Below, in pieces: positions 18,001 to 26,600 of a DNA stretch of 64,000 nucleotides. The translations under genes and the position numbers were made by a program. The stretch comes from DUPU01 sp050952465 (GTDB lineage Bacteria; Bacillota; Dehalobacteriia; Dehalobacteriales; Dehalobacteriaceae): contig JBMNKZ010000009.1 of assembly GCA_050952465.1 (NCBI GenBank), forward strand, positions 62,001 through 126,000, written 5' to 3'. The notes beneath the pieces are model-generated. The model was not told where the DNA came from, searched no databases, and worked only from the letters and a program-made list of their open reading frames with translations. Each line of letters begins with the position of its first letter. The stretch's first letter is position 1.

Positions 18001-19977
18001 GGCAATAACGGGGAATTCGATGAGCTTATTAAAGGTGACTATACACCAAATGTACAGACAGGTGAGAGTTGGACGGGGGAATTTGGTGCGGTAACAGATC
18101 ATATCACTGTCACCGTAACGGCAAAACCCATCTATGAGATGACATTTACACCTGATGACAGTACTTTGACCTTGGAAGTCAAAAATATCCGGCCCTATAA
18201 TTATCAGGAAACTGCTGAATACACCACCGGTACCGGCACCTATTATGTACGGGAGGGGGCGGAAATAGAGCTCAGGATTACTCCCAATAGTGGTTATGCC
18301 CTGACAGATGTGATCAACGGAACTACAGTTATTGGTGAAAGTCGCTTCACCTATAACGCTTATGCCGCAAATGGAGAAACGGGGGAATCATGGGGTTATA
18401 TCATTCCCTCCGCTGATACCGGAGCAGACTTTGTGGTTGACAGTAGACCAATTCATGACATAGCCATCACTCCAAGCCAAAGTACTGTTAAACTTAGTCT
18501 TAGCGGTCCCCTTGCTTGGTATACTGAGACAAATGATTTCAGGGAAAATGTTACCCGGAAAGTACGGGAAGGAGCCAATGCCACCTTTACTATTACGCCC
18601 CAATTGAATCACTCTATTATAAAAGTGAGTGTTACAGGTGCGGTTTATGACTTGACCAAGGATGAAGTGATGAACGGGCGTACCGGAGGAACATGGACGG
18701 TCACTGCCAATGGGGTAGCGGACGATGTTACTTTGACTGTAGATGCTGTTTACAACCCTAGTTCTTCGTCGTCCTCAGGCGGAGCCCCTGACACTCCAAA
18801 GAATAACAATGAGATTAATCGCAGTGTTACGGGAAGTGACGGTGCGGCTGTTGTTGAAATAGATGAGAAAGAAGCGGCATCCACACTAAAGTTCGTAAAA
18901 GAAAACAACAGCTCTTCCTTTATCGTTTCTCTCGAAAGCGGAAGGGATGTATCTCTTGTTACAACTAAACTTCCTGCAGCGACTGTCAGTGAAATTGCGC
19001 AAGGCACCAAGGCCGATTTGATTATGAAGTCGGAGATTGCTACCATTACCATTTCCAACGATGCCCTTTATGAAATTAATAAACAGGCGTCTGGGGAAGA
19101 TATTACCCTGACAGTTGAAAAGGTAGACAATCAAAGCCTGACGGAAGAGCAGGCGGCAATAGCCGGCGACAATCTTGTCTATGACCTGTATTTGCAAAGC
19201 GGCGGCCAACGTATCAGCAGCTTTGGCGGGAAGAATGTTACTGTAGCTATTCCCTACGTCCTCAGAGATGATGAGGATGCAGAAAGTATCACAGTTTACT
19301 ACATCTCGGACAAGGGAACTGTTACAAAGGTAGAAAATGCAGTATTTGATGCCAAGAGAGGCGTTGTAGAGTTTGTAACAGATCATTTCTCCTATTACGT
19401 GATTGCTAAGGATAAAACATTGACATGGTTAAATCCCTTTACCGATGTATCCTCCCGAGACTGGTACTATGAAAATGTATCCTATACTTATCAAAATGGC
19501 CTGATGAATGGGACGGCACCCGATAAGTTCAGTCCTAAGGCAAATACCAGCAGGGCTATGGTTGTCACTATTCTGTACCGACTTGAAGGCGAGCCTGAAG
19601 CACCTCAGGCAGGATTTACCGATGTGGCAGCTGGTACGTATTACAATAATGCAGTGTCATGGGCTAATGCTTCCGGAATTGTTACCGGCTATGGGGAACT
19701 CTTTGGCCCCAATGACAGTATTACCCGGGAACAGCTGGCAGCCATGCTTTATCGGTATGGCAAATATAAAGGATATGACACCTCGGCTGTGGGAGACATG
19801 TCTCAGTTTACCGATGGAAAAGATGCCTCAAGCTGGGCTGTTGATGCAATTAAATGGGTTACCGGCTCAAAGCTAATGAACGGCAAAGATAAAGGTATTT
19901 TAGATCCGGGCGGTAAGGCAACACGTGCAGAAATAGCAGCGATGATCGAAAGATGGGTTGAGAATATAACTAAATAG
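12070..19977 (+). CDS. Giant S-layer surface protein 1, main part (-1 frame), C-terminal SLH domains
   Basis: Continues the previous entry from codon GGC 12070; a separate start at ATG 12142 is possible but has no good ribosome site. It holds a last FG-GAP-like repeat (GDFTGDSKENLHVS), then two Ser/Thr-rich beta-hairpin-like segments around 12715-12930 and 13297-13470 reminiscent of aerolysin/ETX-MTX2 proteins. A fibronectin type III domain (13577-13860), Ig-like domains (13916-14600) and InlB-B2-like bacterial repeats (15290-16860) follow. Next are six tandem repeats of about 107 residues, a linker, and three SLH domains (19430-19970; FTDVSSRDWYYENV, FTDVAAGTYYNNAV, TREQLAAMLYRYG). It is expected to sit on the cell surface attached to pyruvylated wall polymer; the ligand is unknown. 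Confidence 0.85.
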   Translation, partial: GTDYYIYLDSVIYAYGNNGLEIYDMLEDNQDGGALATFYNNSRLNGVTNPTPAQLEMARYYVEYGAISGDFTGDSKENLHVSQYFLLQEFKTTWEETVWQKMSKRYWWFWTRAWWSKTSVTHEQDYTIDGDFNVYAFYAVTNGDGTITGMNTRKIYDGLKNLDKYYCLVNTDNDTSFMKYTGNHYVVYTDPEVLAVIASAPYFNDVRNMEGGDDHVGNSETSYSSSTGSEQGSSTSNTISAGAYFGIDADVTVFGVKVASFEMETEYSHGWTWETEKSSSMEQTITYGTAAGEDAVAFYSIPMEVYEYTLYTPITNSNNLITGYEEQTMTVNIPHTAAVSVLSLDKYESIAADYPELPRISGTVLTHEIGDPSTYPVSANGYRDAEVYNGNWAAVGYGNGYISQEIAMGTGTTKSYSQTNSFSFKIGGGVGVVKAGVTVGTEWGRGTATTTTEGSTFSATIVNMPAGTEDYGYYYAWKLFTYNYSDGRTSFPVVNFLVTDVTAPPKVPADFDWDIETTSNTSVDLTWSYSGNASAFAIYREYSFSGSSGMVKIAEVAASDSEYYDEATNSRGYRYTVEGLSAYQNYNFQIQVIGTSQPTTSAPGVMLQTRTKTDKGYPDLALSTSNLLVYPDAVGTVTLGVSYNDVDGSNAYKAVLYQWQKLVDGHWINAGSNSDFTTATMRIRNAGMSTEGKYRCRVNVIFYDAERGDEYYITAFSDTVNVSYSKRTSRVRNAISATYSNDVSKPIISVDIENTHGDSAAAPTGTVTFFIQGVDYIKSYDVNLVPVTGNTYATATLSSANISALPDGIYEITAYYGGSRIFRSTESEPVMYKSSSSDGYWLELSEKAVYGDDITPTLYLVTGYGVDATKTSVNEDVYGVTYDVSNTAGWVSGSRITAKAVGSYTVTASVDGTGVASKQITVSPYQLTLAAPTYTHTANTAIVEHPAVGKLKAYNTVTMQEISSLPNGDTLESLGLYVKAINSAFKEGTILRHDPDSHDEPGGVPPNGDLWFYSPGKYTLMAAPGGSADPVKLSNYQITNTAGTYILTAATFGVHPTALLLNGQVRGTVEVTSPVGFEPGTEYQNGTKVTFRATPYDGYEVKSWYIANSSEGLNSAEPYQMAGGNYTGTYLNYTMNSEPLYVAVEFRVAQKSINFGPNFDTFGTVTCDSSPFLTSGAFFQTGTSYTFTATPEEGYKFVNWVVSGAASYTDTTKKTITVTSGSTSINLRAVFEREKYVLTLVGDLQANYYDDTDNNSNTPDEKVVVLTGASIPGDKSVVVEPKSGYYVEEWYGIECTDQFYTFTITTDTTVIAATYYNGYEVSLTTIQAANGSSTVSVNKDISEDITGGTEIVIEAKPAYGTRFAGWKINGDDDYLDESTDALTLSANGRRLTIKAIGSNYDIEAVFENNDLFNLTLTKAAYGTMNVTVTNPTYGTVNNPTYSYDSGEVSTILAVYRGDVVNLSTTPANGFRVIYWKEDATTTQTDTNTWSISSIQGNKSIAVDFSSTGFYTVTYAAEGSGSFSSARIDGVPFVSGNQSMGAGKTISFVANPAGGNMLDHWTANGGTVLNFYGKPRVDMDYSFVLNQTTNVKAVFTSLAQYRIEKSGDHAAMKVTSVSPTDYAEGNADAGYTKVRSGAYAKMTITPESGYYIYGVTVAGNGGGFDKLTKGEYVLNTPTGESWTGEIYAVTGDITVTVDARPIHLVTFTPDDSTLSLELESIAPYDYTETAEYTTGTGTYYVRDGSKIELGITPDSGYYINSTLVTGNNGNFDQLNQGSYVTNAPTGESWTGVIDSVSDDITVTIDARPIHQVTFIPDDSTVSMALSNIQPYGYTETVDYTTGTSSYYVREGSIMNLSIAPNSGYYIYSAVVEGTEGELDELSKGTYVPNAVTGESWTGEYTVTESMGVAVEAKHIFGVTFTPDDSTIAMRLSAIQPYNHTETLDFTTGTVTYNVREGSKIELGITPNNGYYINSATVTGNNGEFDELIKGDYTPNVQTGESWTGEFGAVTDHITVTVTAKPIYEMTFTPDDSTLTLEVKNIRPYNYQETAEYTTGTGTYYVREGAEIELRITPNSGYALTDVINGTTVIGESRFTYNAYAANGETGESWGYIIPSADTGADFVVDSRPIHDIAITPSQSTVKLSLSGPLAWYTETNDFRENVTRKVREGANATFTITPQLNHSIIKVSVTGAVYDLTKDEVMNGRTGGTWTVTANGVADDVTLTVDAVYNPSSSSSSGGAPDTPKNNNEINRSVTGSDGAAVVEIDEKEAASTLKFVKENNSSSFIVSLESGRDVSLVTTKLPAATVSEIAQGTKADLIMKSEIATITISNDALYEINKQASGEDITLTVEKVDNQSLTEEQAAIAGDNLVYDLYLQSGGQRISSFGGKNVTVAIPYVLRDDEDAESITVYYISDKGTVTKVENAVFDAKRGVVEFVTDHFSYYVIAKDKTLTWLNPFTDVSSRDWYYENVSYTYQNGLMNGTAPDKFSPKANTSRAMVVTILYRLEGEPEAPQAGFTDVAAGTYYNNAVSWANASGIVTGYGELFGPNDSITREQLAAMLYRYGKYKGYDTSAVGDMSQFTDGKDASSWAVDAIKWVTGSKLMNGKDKGILDPGGKATRAEIAAMIERWVENITK
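16867..18757 (+). repeat. Six tandem protein repeats of about 107 residues
   Basis: Units begin at about 16867, 17173, 17494, 17812, 18133 and 18454; the central ones are 318 or 321 bases long. Each reads VTFTPDDST, then IxPYxYTET, YYVREGSKIELGITPNSGYYI, a GNNGEFDEL block and TGESWTGE. The first and last units are diverged, as is usual at the edges of an array grown by unequal exchange. Confidence 0.85.
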
Positions 19978-19990
19978 GAAACTTAAAAAT

Positions 19991-20027
19991 AAAAAGCCCT
20001 TGAGTTCAAGGGCTTTTTATTTTTTTA
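19991..20027 (+). terminator. Terminator after giant surface protein 1
   Basis: AAAAAGCCCTTGA (19991-20003) pairs with TCAAGGGCTTTTT (20006-20018), followed by A and a run of seven T. Because of the A-tract it could act in both directions. Confidence 0.93.
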
Positions 20028-20106
20028 AGACATTAGACGTTTTCGCTTTTCTTATTTTACGACATACCCTTTTTTCTTCATTCGTCGTATACATGATGCC
20101 TCCGCA

Positions 20107-20121
20107 GGTGGTGCCTGTCCC
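20107..20121 (+). repeat. GGTGCCTGTCCC-type motif (possible REP)
   Basis: This short GTGCCTGTCCC string in the 20040-20150 spacer resembles short interspersed motifs found in many Firmicutes genomes. Only one copy is seen here, so the call is weak. I see nothing else in the spacer between the terminator and the regulator relic. Confidence 0.25.
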
Positions 20122-20153
20122 TGTGTGTCCTTTTTCTTAGATTAATGGAAAGT

Positions 20154-20339
20154 TATATCCAGACAGTATATATCAAACAGCTTTCCTTTTTCCAAGACCG
20201 AAATCAACTCAAATCCGTTTGGAAAAACAGCGTATTGGCAACTAAAATATTTTGATGTTCTATATAGGTCTATAAGCTGTACCATATTGGGTAGCTCGTC
20301 AATATTATCATCACATACCGCAATCTGCAGCATCAGCAT
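20154..20339 (-). pseudogene. Truncated duplicate of the LytTR response-regulator gene
   Basis: Minus strand, from the start at 20333 (or 20339), reading LQIAVCDDNIDELPNMVQL and on to FDIYCLDI, where homology ends at the phosphoacceptor Asp. About nine in ten bases match 9721-9905. The match continues upstream through the promoter element. It is a duplicate of the 5' third of the regulator gene and cannot make a working protein. Confidence 0.88.
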
Positions 20340-20415
20340 TCCTCCGATTTCAACATTATTCTTCTTCTCCAACCTAAGTTTACCATAAAATAAGAAAATT
20401 TAAATTCCCAAAACT

Positions 20416-20475
20416 ATGATTCATGTCGAAAAAAACATGTTTCGTGCAGCAAACGGTTTTTTCGGGAAATCTTTG
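20416..20475 (+). promoter_or_regulatory. Surface-island promoter element, copy 2
   Basis: ATGATTCATG (20416-20425) and ATGTTTCGTG (20437-20446) are again 21 bases apart, followed by GCAGCAAACGGTTTTTTC and TTGATATTTT. It precedes giant surface protein 2 and, as in copy 1, lies beside (truncated) regulator sequence on the other strand. Confidence 0.6.
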
Positions 20476-20520
20476 ATATTTTTTAAGGTAAAGCATAATT
20501 TCCAAAGGAGGAACAGCATT

Positions 20521-20535
20521 ATGAAAAAGCGATAA
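20521..20535 (+). pseudogene. Four-codon stub MKKR after a consensus RBS
   Basis: AAAGGAGGAACAGCATT leads into ATG AAA AAG CGA TAA. In promoter copy 3 the same leader opens the real gene (MKERF at 31475), so this is probably the stump of an earlier gene start. The present gene uses its own start 83 bases on. Confidence 0.45.
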
Positions 20536-20603
20536 TAGCATTACCTTGGGAAATTAAAAAACCGGACTGAGAAGAACGTTTATGCACGGGAGGTTAGCAT
20601 ATA

Positions 20604-23600
20604 ATGACAAAACGAATCATCAGTATGATTCTTATCCTCTGCATGGTGGTGGGCATGGTTCCGGTGCAGGTATTTGCGGCAGAACCTGAGACAACCTGGC
20701 AGCAGGTACAGGAAACAACCAATCCTTTCCAGGATGTATCCGAAAAGGATTGGTATTACGACAGCGTCATGTACGCTTTAGAAAATGGCTTGCTCACAGG
20801 GACAAGCGATACTGCTTTTTCACCCGAGAGCACAATGACCAGGGCTATGTTTGTTACCGTTTTAGGGCGCATAGCTGAAATAGACTTGACAGAATACGGC
20901 AACCCATCAGCTTTTACCGATGTGGCTCCCGGCAGCTATTACGCGCCTTATGTCCAGTGGGCTACGGAAAAAAGCATCACCTCCGGCATAGGCGACGGGA
21001 GGTTTGATCCGAACGGCCTGGTGACAAGAGAACAAATGGCCACCATGCTGGTGCGCTTTTTTGATGCTTACAACATTACATATCCTGAGGCAACGGTAAC
21101 AACGGTGCCTCAGGATATTGATTCCGTTGCCGGCTGGGCCAAGGAGGCGGTTTTGAAACTCTGGGCCTCCGGGCTGTTTACCGGGGACAACCAGGGCAAC
21201 TTCAACCCCGGCAACAAGGCAAAGAGATCTGAAGCGGCAGTCCTTTTCCATCGCACCGATGAAACGGTGGAAAAATGGTTTGTGGAGACTGGGGTTAAGG
21301 CCGAACCGGGCAATCAAGAGAATCCTTCTGTACCACAAAGCAACAATCCCCCTGGCGGCGATGGGGGCGGAGGTGGCAAAAAGACCACCTATTATCAGGT
21401 GAACTTCCATGCACCGGCGGGCGTAAGTGGGGCGACCATGCCTGAGGGGAAGTTATATCCTTCGGGAACGACGATTTCTTCCCTGCCCACACCGTATAAG
21501 GAGAATACGGTATTTTTAGGCTGGTACTATGATGAAGACTTAACCGCACCGGCCGCAGGCAGTGACAAGATAACCCAGAACCTCAGCCTGTATGCAAAAT
21601 TTGCTGACGGCCTTGTTTCTGCCATGGAGCTGGAAACCCTCAATTATATGACGATAGTTGATGTGGATCCCAATTTCACTTTCCAGGTACAGGCCCCATC
21701 GGCGGCAGCGGTTAAGAGCAGCTTAACCATTAAGAATATTACGGCAAATAACAAAGAAATGGACTACATAGTTACCGGTGGCAGCAGCCCCTTTACCGTG
21801 ACGGCGGATTACGCGCCGGGAGAGACTTACATAGCAGAGCTGGCGGAAGACAGCGATACGGCATTTGTATACAACGGGGTGCAGCCGGAGAGCATCCGGG
21901 TATTTAATTTTATCACCAAGATGGATGAAGTATTGAGTCTTAGCCTTTCCAGCGGACTCAAATATATTCCTAAAAACCAGGTGTCGAATATAACGGGAAA
22001 AGCCTTCGACGGCCTATTCAGTTTGAGTCTTAAAAACGGCACACTTTCCGCTGATGACACCAATGGCGGCGGGACCTTTACCTATAGTGGCGGCGGCGTA
22101 GCCGTGGGAGACACGGTTGCCATCTATTCCGGCACCAGGCCGGATCAAAGGGATCTTGCCACCACCGGCAGCGCAGGAGACGGGGATGTCATATATGTGA
22201 ACATCACCGCTATAGACGGTACCACCTATAGCTATCGTCCGGCCGATTCCGAAGATGTTCTTTTTACCCCGGATGTACTGCCGGTGCCTAAAGATGCAGA
22301 TACCGACGGCGATCCTGATAACAACTCTGTCACGGTGGCAAGGAGTGTAGTGGATTTTTCCGACGACAAATACGCTTCCCTGAATCTTGATTCTCAGACA
22401 ACTGTGGATGTCGGAGATTTCATCGCTTTTTATACAGGGACTTTCGGCGGAGCCTCCGGGAGCGCGTCTTACGGGAAAATCACTAAAGTCAGCAGGAACG
22501 AAGACCTTTACATCATAGACTATGAGATCGTGACCCAGGATGAAGTCTATGCCGCCATGGATGTCTATCACACAAGAAATGAAGAGATAGAACTGACAGA
22601 GGACGAGATAGAGAAGATCGAAAGAGATATAGAAAAACAAGCTGAATCCAGCGGCTTTATAGATGAGGCAGCCAACTACCTTACCCATCTGGCCATGAAT
22701 ACCGACGGCTTCCGTGAGCTTTCCGGAGACCTGGGTTTAAAAAGTCTTTTCGTCGACGGGACGCAGGCGAACGGCCATAAGCTAGCTGCTTTATCCGGGA
22801 GCAAGACGGAGATCACAAAGAAAGAAGTACAGGCAACCGTGGCTGCAGGGAAGGTGCTTCAGCACTTCGACGGCAGCTATGGCGTCAGAGCGGAACTTGC
22901 CATGACTTTTGCCGTGGAAATAACTCCTGTTTCCGGATCTGATAACAAGATCGAGATTACCGTGCAGGCGATATTTGAACAGGAAGTGCTTTTAAATGTC
23001 AATGTGAAGGGGGGTGCTGTTTGGAAGTTTGCCTGGATCATCCCCTACATTTACGATTACCAGCTCAACGCAAACTTTGACTTAGGTACTTTCACCGGCA
23101 TCGGCATCACCGCAACGGCAAAGACCACCGGAGCGGATGATAGCATAGACTTTGACTGGAAGCCTGCCAGCGGCACCAAGGCCGAGGAGAGGATTATCGA
23201 CATCGGCCGGCAGATCACCGAGTTAATGGAGGAAAAGGAAGCCTTCTTGGGTGAAAAATTGGTGGACGAAAATGGTGAAGAGATAGAGTGGGGCGGCAGC
23301 AATGGCGGCGGTCTGGCGGAAAAATATGCCGCCATGCTGGAAGAGGCCGATGACAGTTGGATCGAACTGTTCAGAAAAGAGATCTTCAGCGTGGAAGGTT
23401 CCGTAGATCCCTTCCACATCCTGGTATTCGGCATCAGCGCCGACTTTGTGGTTTCCGCCAATATGTATGTTACCATGGGCATGACTTTCGAATACGGCAA
23501 TGCCAAGCGATACAACTACTCCTTGATGCTTTTCCACCAGAAGAGCACCAACGAAACCATAGACCTGGAACCGGCCCATTACCAGTTTGACTTTTATGTT

Positions 23601-26600
23601 ATGGGGACCATGGGCGTTCGGGCCGGGGTTGAGTTTGAGGTGGCGGTGGGTCTCTTTTCCCTTAAGCTTGACAGCATCGGAATCACTGCCGAAGCGGGTG
23701 TCTATGCCCAGATGTGGGGATATTTCTACTATCATTATCGATGGGAGAAGGGTACCGGAGGAGGGCAGGGTTTAAGAGAGAGCAACAGCGCCGGAGCCAT
23801 GCTGATCGAGATCGGTGCCTATCTGGAGATGACCTTCAAGGCCCAGCTTTTCAGCAGCGAAAAACTTACCTACCAGCCGACCATTTTAGATAAGACCTGG
23901 CCGCTTTTGACCATCGGCTCTGTGGAAAATGTCTTTGATTTCAATTATGCGGGGGATGAGGCTCCCAGCTTTGATATTAAGACAGTAAAGACCTTTACTC
24001 TGCCGACAAGCCTCTTTGAGATGCAATATCTGGACATGCAGACGGGAGAAATCTACGGGGGAGAAAATGCGGATGCAGAGCATCCGGCAAAGAATTACGA
24101 CGACGGAACGGAAAGCAACTTCATTATAGAATTATCTAACAAGGCCTTCCGTTACGATCCGGCTACTAATGCCGTGACGGTGGTACCCGAAGAAAACTCC
24201 ACGAAAGAAGTCGGAGAAATGACCATCATATGGAAGGGTGGTACTCTGGCCTTTACCTCAAAGCCTATAAGCCGTACCGTAAAACTTATATGGCAGGATA
24301 TGGAGAATGGGCGATATATTTCTTTTGATTCTGTGGGGGGCAGCCCGGTAAACATGATATTCGCAAAGGAAGGCGTGCCGATTACAAAACCGGGTAATCC
24401 AAAGAAACAAGGCTATGATTTTGCCGGCTGGTATACTGACAAGAGCTATAATACACCCTTTGTATTCCCTGCAGTTATGCCCGATTATCCCTTGCCGGCA
24501 AAAGGTGTCACAGTCTATGCAAAATGGACGCCGGCACTGAATACCTATACGGTAGAGCATTATTTCCAGGAATTAAACGGGAGATACACTTTAGATCCAG
24601 CGCTAACCCAGATTAAAAAGGATAAAAGAACGGGTGAAATAACAGCTGCTGAGGCTATTACCATCCCGGGCTATAGCCCGAGGAACGTAAACCAGGCGAT
24701 GGTTGCCGCCACTGGGTCCACAGTGGTACAAGTCTATTATGAGCGAAACAAATACACCCTTAGATTTACCTACGGTGAGTTCTCGGGAGCAGAAAATACG
24801 GATCTCGTCTATACCTATAGATATGGCATGGATATCTATGCACCAAAGCTAGCTCTCGGTGGCTATATTTTTGACGGCTGGGACAGCGAGGTTTCAGGAA
24901 CAATGCCGGCGAGAGATGTGACATATGCGGCAAAATGGAAGTCAGATCCCAATACGCCTTACCGCGTGGAGCATTATTTCCAAAATCTCAGTGGGAGCGG
25001 CTATACCTATGTGAGCATGGAGAGCAGGTCCGGCGCTACCGCATCTGTTGTGAGGGTAGCCGATCTGACACAAGCCTCCACCGGTATGAACTTTATCCGG
25101 GCTACCATTGACGGGGAAACGATAGATTCTGCTAAAATCAGGGCGGATGGAAAACTGGTTATCAAGTTGTACTACGACCGAAATACGTACGATGTGACCT
25201 TTAATTCCCTGGGCGGTTCAGCGGTTCCCCAGCTTACTGGTATTCGTTTCGGTGCAGCGGTAGAAAGGCCGGCTGATCCGGTAAAACCAGGTTACTCCTT
25301 TGGAGGCTGGTATAAAGACGCAGCCTGCAGCGAGGGACAAGCCTTCGACTTTTCCCTGGATAAAATGCCTGGTGAAAACCTGACTCTTTTTGCCAAGTGG
25401 GTGGCAGGGACCTACCGAGTAACTTTTGATGCTAACGGCGGCAGCGGAACAACCCCGTCACAGGATTTTATCTACGATGCAGAGCAGGCCTTGATAGCCA
25501 ACGGTTTTACTCGGACAGGGTATACCTTTGCCGGTTGGAATACGAAGCAAGACGGCACCGGCTATTCTTACAGTGACGGCCAAGTGGTTTCCGAACTTAC
25601 CACAGGGGGGAACATTGTCCTCTACGCCCAGTGGACTTTAAACAGCTACACAGTTAAGTTCCACGCCAATGATGGAACGGAGGCTTCAACAGACCAAATC
25701 TTTGAGTATAACGAAACCAAAGCCCTCTCTGCCAATACCTTTACAAGGTCTGGCTATACCTTTGCCGGTTGGGCGGAAAGTGCCGATGGACCCAAAGTAT
25801 ACAATGATAAGCAAAATGTAAGGAACCTGTCAACGGAAAACGGTGTCATCGTCCATCTTTATGCCAAGTGGACGGGAAACACTTATACCGTGACCTTCAA
25901 CGGCAACGGATCAGGCGTGACAGGAACCATGGCAAATCAAAGCTTTACATATGATGAAAGCCCGAAAGCACTTTCGTCCAACGGCTTTACCAGAACCGGC
26001 TATACCTTTGTAGGATGGACCACCAATGCCGATGGCAGCGGCGATTCTTACAGTGATGGCCAAGAAGTTTCCAACCTTACCACAGGGGGGAACATTGTCC
26101 TCTATGCTAAATGGCAAGGTAATACCTACACCATTACCTTGCAGGACGAGGGCGGAACAGGCGGCAGCGGCAGCATTTCGGCTGCATATGGGAACGATCT
26201 GCCGGATGTGGAGATTCCGGTGAGAACAGGCTATGAATTCCAAGGCTACTACGACGGACAAGATGGCAAAGGTAACTGCTATTACGTAGCAGATGGGAAA
26301 GGCATTGGCACCTGGAACAAGGCTAATGATACAACCTTATATGCCCATTGGCTGCCAAGAAGCTTTACTCTCACCTTCCATGCTGCCGGGGGTTCGGTTA
26401 CACCGCAAAGCAAGACGGTAAAATTCGGCGAAACTTACGGGGATCTGCCTGTAGCTACCCGCAGCGGCTACACCTTCGCGGGCTGGTTTACAGCTATTGA
26501 GGGAGGTACCGAGGTCGACAGCAAAGCTACGGTTTCCCTTGCGGAAGATCAGGATATCTACGCCCATTGGACTGCCAATACCTACACCGTCGTCTTCCAT

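Noticed and set aside
22014..22688. Long minus-strand ORFs opposite the giant genes and opposite the DUF2207 gene (33433-34068)
   Set aside because: They have no ribosome sites or recognisable domains and mirror the codon pattern of the real genes on the plus strand.
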